This document shows positions 43,902 to 55,043 of a stretch of 64,000 bases of DNA, piece by piece; positions within the stretch are counted from its first letter, which is position 1; each line of letters starts with the position of its first letter. Below the pieces are notes generated by a model. That model searched no databases and was not told the origin of the DNA. It worked only from the letters and a program-made list of their open reading frames with translations. The stretch is from Drosophila pseudoobscura (lineage: Eukaryota; Arthropoda; Insecta; Diptera; Drosophilidae): positions 14,207,001 to 14,271,000 of the forward strand of contig NC_046683.1 in the NCBI RefSeq assembly GCF_009870125.1, in the 5' to 3' direction. Both the position numbers and the translations under genes were made by a program.

Positions 43902-45145
43902 AGCTGGAAACAACTTATCGCACACCGATCACTGTTTCTGAATTACAAGTGAAATCGATTTGGCTAATGGTCCTGCGCTAAGAACCAACCATATCAGAAC
44001 ACTGCCCATCCCATCAATCACCCCACCATTCCCAACCAAATGCAAAACAGAATCCAAAACACAAGGCTGCGGCAAGTGGCCCCAATTCGATGTGCCACAC
44101 TTTGTTGTGTACCGTTGGCTCTTGGCCGGCAACCTGCTGCAAAAAAGTGGAGTGGAAAGGCGGTACTCGCTCTCGCTCTTGCTCTTGCTCTGGCTCTGGC
44201 TCTGAATGTGGCTGTGGCAATTTCTATTCCTCTGCTGGCAGGCATCTTTCGGATGCCAGGCTCGGTCCAGTCCAGTCCAATCCAGACCCAGACCCAGACC
44301 CCGATCCGGCACGGCCAAATGTTCTTCTGCTCTCGAGCCGACAAGTTCTGTTTTGTGGAGTCAGTGCGCGTGCGCCTGCTGGATCCGTCGATCCGAGCCC
44401 CCTTTCTGTTTGTTTGTTTCTGTGTGACTCGTGACTGTGCTTGCAATATTCCAAAAAGTTTCTGTTTTATTTGGACTGAGACTTAGGGCATCCGAGGCCC
44501 ATCTGCCTATCTGCCAGGGAAGGGTAAGTGTGACTTATGATTAAATTTATCCAATTACTGGCCGAAGGGACGGACGGCCCCGGGCAGCCTAGCAGCGATG
44601 CCCCCGAAATTCGCACTCTGCAGATCCAGTTTCTGGCCCGCTCTTGGACTTGGCCTTCGCCTATTTTCACCCATTCGGCCAACAGGTTTTCTTCTGTGGC
44701 ATGTGCCACATTCGGTGGCTGAAAGTAAACCACAAACGAAGCAAAAAATCCAAACAAAAAAATAACAACCCGCAATGAAGGCCACCTGTTTGGCTGTTCG
44801 GATGTTGGTCTGGGACTTCTGCCGATAGATACCCTGGCAGATGAACCGTTGCCATGACATCCTTTTTTCGTACCATCGTATACAGATAATACAGATATTT
44901 GAAAGGGGAACATATCCACTGGCCAGTGTGTACATATTCTCTGCTGATAAATTGGGGGGAAAACATAGCCTGGCAAAGTGACAGATGTGGCCGTAAGTTG
45001 ACAAGTAATCAATCAATACAGTTTTTCCTTGGCACTCAGCGAGTACTGTGCTTAAAATAGGAACCCAGCAGTTCTCTGATATTATACAGCTCTATAGAGC
45101 TCTACAATAGCGCTACTCCAACAAAATTCAAAGCGTTCATTGAAA
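43902..45145. other. Intergenic DNA with simple repeats
   Basis: No supported gene. CTCTCGCTCTTGCTCTGG-type repeats lie at 44160-44205 and CCAGACCCAGACC-type repeats at 44265-44310. A hydrophobic minus-strand frame at 44555-45016 is not convincing as a gene. The 5' UTR of the RING-CH gene is presumably just before 45146. Confidence 0.4.
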
Positions 45146-46165
45146 ATGATTCGAGTTACGGGACCAGTACCGGTGCCGGTGCCGGAACCGGAACCCGCAC
45201 AGAGTCCTCGCCCTTTTGAAAGTCCTCGCCCCTCCGATGAGGAGCGAATCTGCTGGATTTGCCTCGGAGGCGACGAAGAGCTGCCGGCTCGAATCGATTG
45301 GCTGCATCCATGTCGCTGCCGCGGCAGCAACAAATGGGTGCATCGCGTCTGCCTAAATCGATGGATCGATGAGAAGCAGCTGCACGATCCGGAGATGCCG
45401 ATGGCCTGCACCCAGTGCCGCACAAAGTACATTATTGTGACCCCGCCGCTCAATGCGTTCGATGCGTTCCTGGACCAGATCGACCAGCTGTACGAAACGG
45501 TGTGTCCCAGCGTGATGATGGGCACGCTCTCGGCCGGCCTCTACTTCGCGGCGATGACCTTCGGTGCCCTGACGCTGATCCAGGTATTTGGGTACCGCGT
45601 GAGCCTGACGCTATTGAAGGACGAGCCCACAGTACTGATGATCGTCCTGCCGACGATCCCAGCCGTGCTTCTGCTGCTGCGCAATCTCCGATGGGACGAC
45701 CACTTGACGATGATGTGGCGTGGCCTACGCGGCCCCCGCCCGGTCGCACCACGTGATGATCTGGATGAGGACGGCGAGATTCCGCCCGGTGCTCCGCTCG
45801 ACGAAGAGTACTTCGATGGTGGACCCCCCGATCAACTCGGTATGAACTTCCTGGATCAGGGACCAATCTTTGGCGACGAGGGGATCGGGAGTACTTCCGC
45901 CAGCTTCATCGTGGCCCTCAGTCTGCCCAGCTTTGCCGTCCTGCTGGGCCACACACTGTTCTCGAAGATGGGCAATAGGCTGCTGGCCATCGTGATGGGC
46001 GGCGTGACCTTCTTGGGCATCAAGGGGCTGTCCAGAGCCTATCTGCGCCACTCTACCATGCAGCGTAAGAGAGGGCGTTCCGTTCTGGATTACACTCCGT
46101 TGAATGTGGAGAACTACATCTCGCTGCGCGGATCGGGCAGCCGCAACATCCCCGACATACGCTAA
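45146..46165 (+). CDS. MARCH5-like RING-CH E3 ubiquitin ligase, membrane protein
   Basis: Single-exon frame of 339 residues from the ATG at 45146. A short Pro/Val/Glu repeat (PVPVPVPEPEP) precedes a RING-CH (C4HC3) zinc domain at about 33-90: ICWICLGGDEE, HPCRCRGSNKWVHRVCLNRW, ACTQCRTKY. Four hydrophobic segments follow, around GTLSAGLYFAAMTFGALTLI, VLMIVLPTIPAVLLLL, FIVALSLPSFAVLLGHTLF and LLAIVMGGVTFLGIKGL. This is the layout of MARCH5/MITOL, an outer mitochondrial membrane ligase that controls fission and fusion proteins. Absence of introns may mean a retro-derived paralogue. I recall an X-linked MARCH5-like gene, CG10761, in D. melanogaster at this place, but I am not certain. It converges with the PARP16-like gene. 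Confidence 0.85.
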   Translation: MIRVTGPVPVPVPEPEPAQSPRPFESPRPSDEERICWICLGGDEELPARIDWLHPCRCRGSNKWVHRVCLNRWIDEKQLHDPEMPMACTQCRTKYIIVTPPLNAFDAFLDQIDQLYETVCPSVMMGTLSAGLYFAAMTFGALTLIQVFGYRVSLTLLKDEPTVLMIVLPTIPAVLLLLRNLRWDDHLTMMWRGLRGPRPVAPRDDLDEDGEIPPGAPLDEEYFDGGPPDQLGMNFLDQGPIFGDEGIGSTSASFIVALSLPSFAVLLGHTLFSKMGNRLLAIVMGGVTFLGIKGLSRAYLRHSTMQRKRGRSVLDYTPLNVENYISLRGSGSRNIPDIR

Positions 46166-46739
46166 AACAAAACCCCCAACCCTTACCCCCAACTGCTGCC
46201 CAAAACACACTCACAATCGACACTCAATACTCTACACAAGTGGGTCTGGAAGTGTGGCATTTCTCCAAAGGATGGCGGCGGAAAAGACAAAATTTGGACG
46301 CACAAGATTCTACTGTATTCTGAATAACAACTTTTAAGTGTTCTAAAAAATTTATTTTGTATAAAAAACCATGGGAACACCGACAAAAAGAGAACGGAAT
46401 TTGAATTGAAACAGCGGGTAAGTACCAACCCGTAAGCCGTTCGATAACTGCGATCCACACGACACAGGTAGGCTGATGAGATCCACTGCCATCTGCGGAA
46501 CAGGGCAGGGGGCACTGGTGGCAGTAAATCCAATGCAGCATGAAGAAACATCCTTTGACGTGCAGTTTCCATCGTTTACCTTTACTTATGATAGATAATA
46601 CAGGATACATAATGAATTGCGGGCTAAACGATTTGAACAGCGTTAATTTCGATTCAGATTTGAACAAATAGTAGGAGTATGTATCGCCAGAAGCTGCGCT
46701 CGACTGTTGGCTGTGCCGCAGCCAGGACTGGGGTTGGGG
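46166..46739. other. Convergent 3' region
   Basis: Spacer between the stop codons of the RING-CH gene (+) and the PARP16-like gene (-), presumably their 3' UTRs. No coding sequence seen. Confidence 0.6.
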
Positions 46740-47958
46740 CTAGCATGAGGCCCACACATATCGCTTGACAGCGACCAAGCCAGTCCAGAATGACTGGGCC
46801 CAGGCCTTGATCTTGCGGCCGGTTTCGGTAGTGGCCCTGTGCATGGGCCTATGAGCGGCATTCATGCGCTGTTGTTGGGGAGACATCTCGATTATGTGAC
46901 CCGGCCAGGACATCATCATTTTGTTGGCGGTAGCTTCGTCGTAGAAGAGCAGATGGCAAGGACGGAGACGACTGGGATCATGGACTATATACTCAAGGAA
47001 TTGGTTTGTGGCCGACATCTTTAGCGGTCTTTCCAGTTCTGACGGCAGGGCGCAAATGACGAGCGCACGCTGTGTTACGCCGAAGCGCGACTGAAGCCAG
47101 CAAGTTTTCATTTGCTCTGGCTGGGGCTCGAGGCACTGCAGCAGGGCAGACTCTGGCTGGGCGTACAGACGAGTGTAATCTTCCGGTCCTGAATGATCCA
47201 AGTGTCCAGTCGCAAGAAAGCGATACAACTTGCCGAAATTCAAGCCCAAGTAAGCGTGGCTGCGCCTGACTTTGCGGTCCGGGAGGGTGACCTGCTCATC
47301 CTCATAGCAGATGCTCATTAGCTGGACGGGCATTTGCGAGGGCCGGGCCACGCCAAGATGCTTGCAGAGACTGCGCAGATGGACGCCGGACATGCGCCGC
47401 AGCATGGGACTGGACGGATCAGCGAGCACCCAGTGGAGCAGATGGACGGCCTCCACGTCGTCATCAGACATTTCGTCCAGCGTGTCCACCGCACACAGGT
47501 TATCCATCATAACAGTGCAACTGGGCCAGTTATCTTGAACGGCTTTGCGCAGGCGTTCCATGTCACAGCCGTCGTCGGTGGCGTCATACAGGTCGTCGTC
47601 AGTGCTAGTGTTTTTGAACGCCGGTGGTGCGGGCACCATTGTGTCCTCGGGGCACTCGGTGCTTGCTGCGGCCGCAAAGATTAGCAGCTTGGCATCGTAT
47701 GCCAACAATTGGCTGCGCAACATGAAGCGTATGTCGTTGACTAGCATCCGCAACTCGTTTATGTTCTTCGGACGTGGGCTCTCAGACTTTGGCAATCCGT
47801 TCCTAATGGATTTAGGCACTCGAAAATGTACTATGTATTCACGCATATGCAACTTACCCATAGCCCAATGCCACATTTAGGGCATCTGGGGATGTTTGCA
47901 GGTCCTCCAAGCTCTTGACGCGACTGCAAGAGGGCACATCATCTTCGAACAACTCCAT
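46740..47958 (-). CDS. Divergent PARP16-like protein, probably catalytically dead
   Basis: Two exons, 47858-47958 and 46740-47802, with a 55-bp intron (TATGG/GTAAGT, CCATTAG), giving 387 residues from the ATG at 47958. The layout resembles PARP16, the tail-anchored mono-ADP-ribosyltransferase of the ER: an N-terminal helical part (VNDIRFMLRSQLLAYDAKLL, AVHLLHWVLADPSSPML), then a catalytic-like part and a C-terminal ATNQFLEYIVHDP plus LRPCHLLFY matching the last strands. The stretch AYLGLNFGKLYRFLATG aligns without gaps to the human AFHGSRLENFHSIIHNG as I remember it, with Leu in place of the catalytic His. If the alignment holds, NAD binding would be lost. The C-terminal end (AQSFWTGLVAVKRYVWASC) is mildly hydrophobic, perhaps a decayed anchor. 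The family call rests on remembered sequence. Confidence 0.6.
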
Positions 47959-49706
47959 GCTAGGTTTTTTTAGCAATTTGGTCAAATCCACAAAAACAAT
48001 TTCTACGTATTGTTTCGATTTAACAATTTTGGTGTCGAATTTGAAATGAATCCAGTGTGACTGGTACTGCGACTAGATTTATTGTAGGGAGACTAAAATA
48101 TAAAAAGCAAACGGCGAACTCAGCGCCTACTTGGCTTGGCAGGCTGCCAACCTAATTTCTACTGTTCGCTTGCTTGCAGTTGCCGTTGAGCATTTGAAAG
48201 TTGACCCATCGAGCGCCTACTTGGCTGGGCTGCCAACTTAATTTCTGCTGCTTGCTTGCTTTGTCTATCTAATTGTCTATCGATATTTAAAAGTTTGCCC
48301 AACGGACCTTGAATGTCGTGTGTATGCGATTACAAAAAGCATGCCTTTTGTTATGCCTTGCCACCATCATCAAAGAACAGATGTACTGCACCTGGGCAGA
48401 GCATACACGTGGCGAAAATCAGGAATCGAACACCCCAAGCGTCGCGTCACCAATCTATCAGATTACAACGAAATGAGGGTGGAGGGGGATTATCAATTTA
48501 GAGCGAAAGCGAAAACGTTGATTACATTTTGCTGACATTGACCCAAACGGGCAGGAAGTACGGACAAGCCAAGCCCCTGATGTAAAACTAAATTGCACAA
48601 TTGTTTATTTATTTTTGCAATTTTGTGGATGACGCTGATCTATTTTGATGCTCTCAGTGTGCAGTTCTTAGAAGTTCCTCATCCTGACCTAGACCCTCCA
48701 CTCAATATGACGCATCTGTGGCCCAGAAACAACAGGCAGCACAGCCTGAACAACAACAGATTTAGAGGGAAAAGCAATCAGGGGTAAAATGCTTTCGCGT
48801 CGAGTAGATGGGTACGGGGTACGGCGTACGGGTACGTGTACGGTTACGGGTCAACTGGTCATCATCTTCATCGGGCAACAACGACGTCAATGCGGCAATG
48901 ATCACAGTCTCCGCCTCCAGACACATACTCACTCGTATGTACTACGTTCCGTCCTAACGGATCCGATCCATACGTATGGGGATTATATACATACATATTT
49001 AGGTATTTATATATGGTATATATGTATGTATGCATGTATGTATAGACATACTATGTGAGGGAATGCTGCTGATACCGGCTGGCCCCCAAGTGCAAAGTAC
49101 GAAATTCCAATGCGGTTTGCCGGATTAAAGACGTTTCCCATTTCATGGATAGATTGGAGTGGAGGCTTTCTTTGGAAATTGCTTTTATTTGAATTACGAC
49201 TAGCTCGTAGTAGACTAATTAAGGGTTCATGCATACTTAGACAATATTTTTGTGTTGTTTGTCTACAAAACTATTTGAAAAACTTTGTTTTTCTGGCAGC
49301 CTATATATTGGATTTGATTGGATGGCCTAAACTAGACGAATGGCTACAGCTACAGCTACATCTATGTATATATCGACTACTACGCACTTATAATCATATA
49401 CATACTCGTACATAAGCTTAATACATAAATGGGTATCGTATCGTATCTCTCTCTCTCTCCTCCTTTTACTACAAGTAAAAAAAAACATTTTGCAATGATC
49501 TTCCCATTAAGTTGCAAACTTAATTGCAGCACTGTAGCTGTAGCACTGGTGGAGTGGTTCGGGTTTGCGCTCCTTTTTCTTAGCTATGCTGCTGACACGT
49601 TTGGGACACTGCCAGACCAAACCTGATAGTGCCCTATTGGCTATCATTTGTTGTCGCTGTCCAGTGTAGGTCCAGTGCAGGTCTGTTCCACCTGTGAGAG
49701 AACCTT
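47959..49706. other. Intergenic DNA with a 90-bp duplication
   Basis: Holds the upstream region of the PARP16-like gene, with a two-copy repeat at 48121-48305, and further right the likely 3' UTR of the phospholipase gene. TATG/CATA-rich DNA lies at 48980-49060. No supported gene. Confidence 0.5.
48121..48305. repeat. Two-copy tandem repeat of about 90 bp
   Basis: AGCGCCTACTTGGCT with GGCTGCCAAC, TAATTTCT and GCTTGCTTGC occurs at 48122 and again at 48212. Each copy ends with a related ATTTGAAAGTTGACCC or ATTTAAAAGTTTGCCC segment. It lies 0.16-0.35 kb upstream of the PARP16-like start codon. Confidence 0.85.
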
Positions 49707-50342
49707 CTAGAACCGTTTGTTGTTTCGCAGAACGGCCTTTTGGCGTAGGTCTTCGCGCAGGCACTGCCCCGAGCTGCCGGCACCACGCTCCAGACACACC
49801 GTCTCCACCCTGAGGCTGAAGCACTGCGTCTGCACCACATTGAAGAAGAGCTTGCCAATGGCATTCGCCGCCTCATCGCCGGCCATCTTCAGGCAGGTGC
49901 GAAAGCGGCGATCGCAGCTGCAGTGGGACAGCGTGTAGGGGCGGTAGTTGAAAAGATCGTAGCGAGTCGACATGCCATCTATCCACAGCTGGCAGTGGTC
50001 GTGCTTCCGGCAGCATTTGTCAGCCATCGATGCGCCGCCCAGGTCGTTGTAGGTGCCATTGGCTAAATTCCCACGTCCGCACCAGCGTGTGTTTGGGGCT
50101 ATTAGCCAGTCGGATAACTGGCGGCGTTTTCGGACCAGTGCAGCAACGTCATCGTTGCCATTGTCGTACGATCCGTGACGAATTCCGGCATCAGCAGCCA
50201 GTGGCAGCTGCTTGGCCTCTGCTCCAACCTCCCCCGCGCCCAGCTGCCATGCCATGAACATCAGCAGAATGGGGCAGAGTAAATAGATGCAACTGTGGCT
50301 GTGCCTGCACTTAATCACCAATGCCATGTTGTCTGTTTTCAT
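49707..50342 (-). CDS. Secreted phospholipase A2, group III-like
   Basis: Single exon, 211 residues, start ATG at 50342. An N-terminal hydrophobic segment (CIYLLCPILLMFMAWQLGAG) serves as signal peptide or signal anchor. The catalytic part, about residues 78-125, has WLIAPNTRWCGRGNLA, the Ca-binding loop of the bee-venom group, then ADKCCRKHDHC with the catalytic His-Asp pair. Conserved cysteines continue in LSHCSCDRRFRTCL. Enzymes of this type hydrolyse the sn-2 ester of phospholipids outside the cell or in the secretory pathway. The 211-residue length fits insect group III enzymes with a short pro-region (RKRR before the core looks like a processing site). It is transcribed away from Traf6, with about 0.95 kb between the start codons. 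Confidence 0.9.
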   Translation of the reverse strand: MKTDNMALVIKCRHSHSCIYLLCPILLMFMAWQLGAGEVGAEAKQLPLAADAGIRHGSYDNGNDDVAALVRKRRQLSDWLIAPNTRWCGRGNLANGTYNDLGGASMADKCCRKHDHCQLWIDGMSTRYDLFNYRPYTLSHCSCDRRFRTCLKMAGDEAANAIGKLFFNVVQTQCFSLRVETVCLERGAGSSGQCLREDLRQKAVLRNNKRF

Positions 50343-51297
50343 TCAGCTTCGCGTATCGCGGTGGGTATATTTCTATGGTTTCGCGTCCGGCGCGCTCTTA
50401 ACTAATTGCTGTCCACGCCGCGCGCTTCTGGCGTTTTTATACGTTCGGACCCCACCGCAAAAGTGGGAGCTTGGAGACTGCGAGAACTGCAGGTGCGACC
50501 GGCCGTTGGGGCTGCTGCTTGTCAGTGCTGGCAGTTTGGCGGTTTGCGTATGCACTTAATTTAGCAGATGGGCAGTGCCTAGATTCAAAAAGAAATATAC
50601 CAAAAAGAAGTAAACTACAAAAATAAGCTACAAATTTGGCTAAGATTAAATACCCGCCAGTAATAAACCCGAAAAATTCAGAACATCGTCAACTTCGAAA
50701 TCCTATCCTCCCTTTGATGCAATACAATAGCTTTTTTTTTAGATTTTTAGATAGATTCATTTAGATGTTAGATGTTCATTTAGATGTTACCCTAAACATG
50801 TTGAAATCATGTTAAATTCTTAATTAACATTAACATCCATTGAGTGGAAAATAGACGCTCAAGTCGGAGTTTGACTCGAGTTTCGTCGGGTTTGAGCGTG
50901 ACTACCTTGCGTGTGACCATGATATCGTTTGACATCGGAAATAACTAATTACCAAACGCAATTTCGCTCAAATCAAGCGTGTGTTTTGAGATTATCTCTA
51001 TAGAAAAAAGCTGTTTCTTGTCAGTTCTGGTTTTGGAGGTTTTGGCTAGAAATGTATCTAGTGTACAGCTGCGAAAGTGGGCAGCACCGCACTTTTCGGC
51101 CAGTGCTGGGCAGCAGACCAATTGGATTACAGCTGTTCGAGAAGGAGTCATCGAAGCAATTTCGAAAGCAAAAGCAATATATTTGTATATACATGTTAAA
51201 ATTAGGATAATCACCAATTAACGTTTTGAGTGTGCTTCCCGTGCAGTGGCCCATGCACATGTGAGAGAGAGAGAGAGAGAGACTGCGAGCGGCGAAC
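50343..51297. promoter_or_regulatory. Shared upstream region of phospholipase gene and Traf6
   Basis: The 955-bp gap between two divergent start codons must hold both promoters and 5' UTRs. A GA run lies at about 51264-51282, just before the Traf6 ATG. TCAGTTCTGG-type initiator-like sequence occurs near 51022, but I cannot place the start sites. Confidence 0.4.
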
Positions 51298-52692
51298 ATG
51301 CAGCGACCACAGACAGACCATAAGCAACTTAAGCTACAGAACCAGCACTCGGAGCAAAGCGAGCACAATAGCAATAATGGCACACGCATCGCGGCAAGCA
51401 GCAGCACCCATAACCATGACATGTCCACGCCCATATTGGCACAGCGTTCGGGCGGCGGCGGAAGCTCTGCTCCAGTCCAGCCACCCAAGAGCCTGTCCCT
51501 AAGCCAAAACAACTATGCCGCCTCGGACACGTCGGGCGAGGAGGAGTTTCTGGACTCGCGCTACGAGTGCGCCATCTGTATCGATTGGCTGAACGAGCCG
51601 GTGCTCACCTCGTGTGGCCACCGCTTCTGCAAGCGTTGCCTGACCGACTGGCTGCAGAACCACAACCAGTGCTGCCCCTTGGACAATAAGCAACTCTCTG
51701 CGGAGCAGGACATCTTCCCGGATAATTACACGCGACGCGAGATCGAGCAGCTGAAGCACAAGTGTCCCAACTCGCCGCTGGGCTGTGCCCTGGTCGCCTC
51801 CCCTATAGAAGTGCATCGCCATCTTCCCAGCTGTCCGTACCGACGACAGCCGCAGCCCGAGCAGCTGGAAGAGAAGTGCCCATTTGCCAAAATCAAGTGC
51901 GATTTTGTCGGTCGGCCCGAGACGAATCAGCTGGAGGAGCACCTCAAGTCGGATATGCCGCATCACATGCAACTGATGCTGCAGGCCTTCCAGCAGACGG
52001 CCATCGCCACCTGGCAGCCGCAGAAGGCCAGTACCAGCACCGGCGGTGGCTCGCTGGAGAATGGCCATGGCCATGGCCAGCTGGCACCGCCGCCCCAATA
52101 CGCGAATGGGGTGGACGAACAGATCGTCCAGACCATGTACCAGCGAATCGTGGTGCTGGAGCAGCGTACGCGCGAACAGGAGACGCGCATCGAGAATCTC
52201 AATAAGCAACTGCGCCTGGCCCGCCAGCCCATCGATCCACGCTACAGCAACGGCACCATTGTCTGGAACATTGGCCATCTGGGCAACCTGGTGTCGCGCC
52301 TGCGGGCGAATGCCAACAATCAGGTGTACTCGCACGAGTGCTACACCTCTCCATATGGCTACAAGTTCTGTGCCCGTCTCAACATTCAGCCGAGGAAGCC
52401 GCATGTGCTCAGCCTGCATGTGCATCTGATGCAATCGGAGAATGACTTCCACTTGGACTGGCCCTTCAAGGGGCGCATCAAGCTGTGCATGGTGCATCCG
52501 ACGGATGCGAGCCAGTCGCAGCATGACACCATCATGACCAAACCGGAGATACTGGCCTTCCATCAGCCGCGCGAGGCGATCAGCACCCGCGGCTTTGGCT
52601 TCCTGGAGTATGCCAACATATCGAACATCATGCACTTGGGCTTCGTGGCCGATGATCGGCTGCTCATCAAGATTGAGATCAATCTGGTTTAA
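51298..52692 (+). CDS. Traf6: TRAF6-type adaptor and E3 ligase
   Basis: Single exon, 464 residues. A Ser/Gly-rich N-terminus (1-85) leads to a RING finger at about 91-126 (CAICIDWLNEPVLTSCGHRF, CKRC, CCPL). TRAF-type zinc fingers follow at about 150-230 (CPNSPLGCALVAS, HRHLPSCPYR, CPFAKIKCDF), then a short coiled coil (about 280-305, VVLEQRTREQETRIENLNKQ) and a C-terminal MATH/TRAF-C domain (about 315-464, GTIVWNIGHLG, FHLDWPFKGRIKLCM). This is the full TRAF6 plan. In flies Traf6 (earlier dTRAF2) acts upstream of Relish/NF-kB and JNK signalling. The ATG at 51298 is the first in frame after the GA-rich leader. No introns. Confidence 0.93.
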   Translation: MQRPQTDHKQLKLQNQHSEQSEHNSNNGTRIAASSSTHNHDMSTPILAQRSGGGGSSAPVQPPKSLSLSQNNYAASDTSGEEEFLDSRYECAICIDWLNEPVLTSCGHRFCKRCLTDWLQNHNQCCPLDNKQLSAEQDIFPDNYTRREIEQLKHKCPNSPLGCALVASPIEVHRHLPSCPYRRQPQPEQLEEKCPFAKIKCDFVGRPETNQLEEHLKSDMPHHMQLMLQAFQQTAIATWQPQKASTSTGGGSLENGHGHGQLAPPPQYANGVDEQIVQTMYQRIVVLEQRTREQETRIENLNKQLRLARQPIDPRYSNGTIVWNIGHLGNLVSRLRANANNQVYSHECYTSPYGYKFCARLNIQPRKPHVLSLHVHLMQSENDFHLDWPFKGRIKLCMVHPTDASQSQHDTIMTKPEILAFHQPREAISTRGFGFLEYANISNIMHLGFVADDRLLIKIEINLV

Positions 52693-53614
52693 GAACGGAA
52701 CTGGAAACTGAAAGCTGGACACGGAATTGGAACTGGAAAACTGGAGGCGCCAAGGAAGAGAAGAAAACATTCCACATCGAATGGATCATTGCATCACAAT
52801 ATCCACATATATATATTTTATATAGGATATATATATATATATATACATAATCGCATTTGTAGTATAGATGCAGTCGATCATTAATCAGTTTAGGCGCCTC
52901 ATCTACCTACATACATGGCTACTACTCAAACTAATCGATATTATCTCTACTACTCGTAGACCCTACCTTATAGTAATTCAGTTATATTTGTTCAACCTTG
53001 TCGATCCCATTTTAAATGTATTTCTATATCGAATTAGTTTTTAATATGCAATAACCAACCCGTCGACCCCTTCAATTCGATGGATTTAAGCATGCGTAAA
53101 CCGAGTACGTCCACTAATTTTATAGTCAAATCTCATAGTAATTATAGTACCCTTGAAATGCAGAGAACGACCACTAAATAACATTTAAATTGTTTGCCGT
53201 CTATCTGTCTGTCTGCTTATATTCAATCTACTATTCTCTAAGTTCTTTGCCGATAATCACTAGATCATTTAGTAGCTGCCAAGCAGCACGCTTCTATTGA
53301 GATTTATTGGTCGTCTACCTTCAAGGGTATATAAACATCGGTGTCCCGATTTTTTCCTCCTTACCGGTTAAGGCTTATGTTACCCCCAAAACCATCTGTA
53401 GAACCTACTGCATACATACAATACACATAGCGATAAGTTGTTCAAGATCTACTCACAGTTGAACAGAATCTGTCTCTAGGTCTGGGTAACAGCTGTGAGG
53501 TAGCTCTCTTGAGTAGGGAACCCCGATTAAAGGACATTTTTGTACCGCTAATTGAGGATTTCGGCCGTCGCTTTTCTATTAATGCTCCCAAAGTAAAGAA
53601 ATCTTTATTGGATT
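52693..53614 (+). other. Traf6 3' UTR and convergent spacer
   Basis: AT-rich DNA between the stop codons of Traf6 and the lipase gene. A TA-rich run lies at 52805-52850. No gene seen. Confidence 0.6.
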
Positions 53615-54621
53615 CTAAAATGGCTCCCCATAAGGACTCTCCTCATGGGTTTTGAAGCTATAGATGCCCTCTGTACGGCCAACATCTAGAGGGTCACCCA
53701 GCGCAACGCTCTTCGGGGCGGCGCCGTCGCAGTTGCCGAGCAGGAGCAGGAACTCGGGGTATCCGGTGCAGCGGGCGTAGGGCGTGTAGCGCGATACGTG
53801 CTGAACAGCCTCCGCATAGAAAAGGACGGCACGGGCATGGGCACAGCTGTTGTTCAGATCAAAACCGCAGCCGGGCTGCCGTCTTCCACCATTGGCATAG
53901 AAGTCGCTGTGGCCCATCGGCATTAGCTGTCCCTTCATAAGCCCATTCGTATGAATGGCCACCACATATTTGGCATCGGTGCTGGATAGGCGAAGGCTCT
54001 CGCTGGGTATGCGAAATAGTGGCAGGGCCGGATCCAGGGCGACAATATAACCCAGGGGATGCTGCCCTTTGCTCGTCGTGTTCAGCTCCTTGCCACAGAA
54101 CCCGGCCACATGAGCGCCCATGCTGTGGGCAACAACCACCACCTGGCCCAGATCCAGGCTGAATTCGTTGGCCAAAAAGGACAGGAAACGTGCCACCGAC
54201 TTGCCCACGCCCGGCACCATCGGCCTGGCCTCCAAGTACGACAATGCTGCAATCACACCCCAGTCCACGGCGATGATATTGAACGCTCCACGCGCCTGGT
54301 AGGCGGTGCGCAGCTTACTGACGGGTGCGTCCAGATACGTAACGCTCCAGCCATGTATGATGACCCTGAGGAGGACAATGATTAGGAAGCGTCTTCCCCA
54401 AACAGACACACATCTCGTTTTGCTCACTTTGTCGGAAGATGCGCATCAAAGTGGGAGGCGTTAACCGATTTCGAATCGTTGGTGTACACCCTCTGGGGAT
54501 GTTCGGGACTGTTGGGGGTGTACATATAGAAGCTGGCCATGTCCCCAACTTGGCCGGTGGCCAACACCTCTATCCCAGAGAGTCTGCACAGGCACAGCGA
54601 TAGCAGGGCGATCCACATCAT
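53615..54621 (-). CDS. Pancreatic-lipase-family secreted lipase
   Basis: Two exons, 54428-54621 and 53615-54365, joined across a 62-bp intron (ACAAA/GTGAGC, CTCCTCAG), giving 314 residues. The N-terminus (MMWIALLSLCLCRLSGIEVL) is a signal peptide. VIIHGW is the oxyanion-hole motif. The nucleophile Ser sits in VVAHSMGAHVAG (about residue 146), the Asp in IVALDPALPLF, and the His in NNSCAHARAVLFY. So the Ser-Asp-His triad of this family is complete. The lid loop is short, as in insect members resembling PLA1-type enzymes. Predicted role: extracellular hydrolysis of neutral lipids or phospholipids; the substrate cannot be told. It converges with Traf6. Confidence 0.9.
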
Positions 54622-55043
54622 TGTCTGACGACTGCCCGTCGGGGACTGTTATGCGGTTGGAATAGTTGGCCATGCTCAATTTGAGAAAACTCTGATCCCC
54701 CCCTTCGAGCATGCAATCATCAATGGGCATCGGCATCTCTAATCTTGAACCTCTCTGAGGTGTACTTCACGGCAAATTATTCGATTTGCGTTAAAATTAA
54801 AATTCGTCAAGTTTTCTGTTTGGCGTTTTTAATAACGTCCATTGTGGATTGTTGCACTTGAGCGTATATAATTCTATATAGACGGCGTGTGCAGGCTATC
54901 GTATACCCGCCACTATCTTGTTTAGCGACTGAAGAGGCTGATACTCCCTTGTGGTACCCTGTGGACAGCAGGCAGACGGGGCAGGCATGACAGCTACTTA
55001 ATGTCTTAATCTCTTAAAAAACTACTTAGTTTCATAGACGTGT
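54622..55043. other. Intergenic spacer
   Basis: About 420 bp holding the upstream region of the lipase gene and the 3' end of the next zinc-finger gene. No coding sequence seen. Confidence 0.5.

Noticed and set aside
44555-45016. Minus-strand frame with a hydrophobic stretch (FIAGCYFFVWIFCFVCGLLS) resembling a membrane protein
   Set aside because: No second supporting segment, no recognisable family, no clear start or splice sites, and the other frames of the same DNA look equally open.
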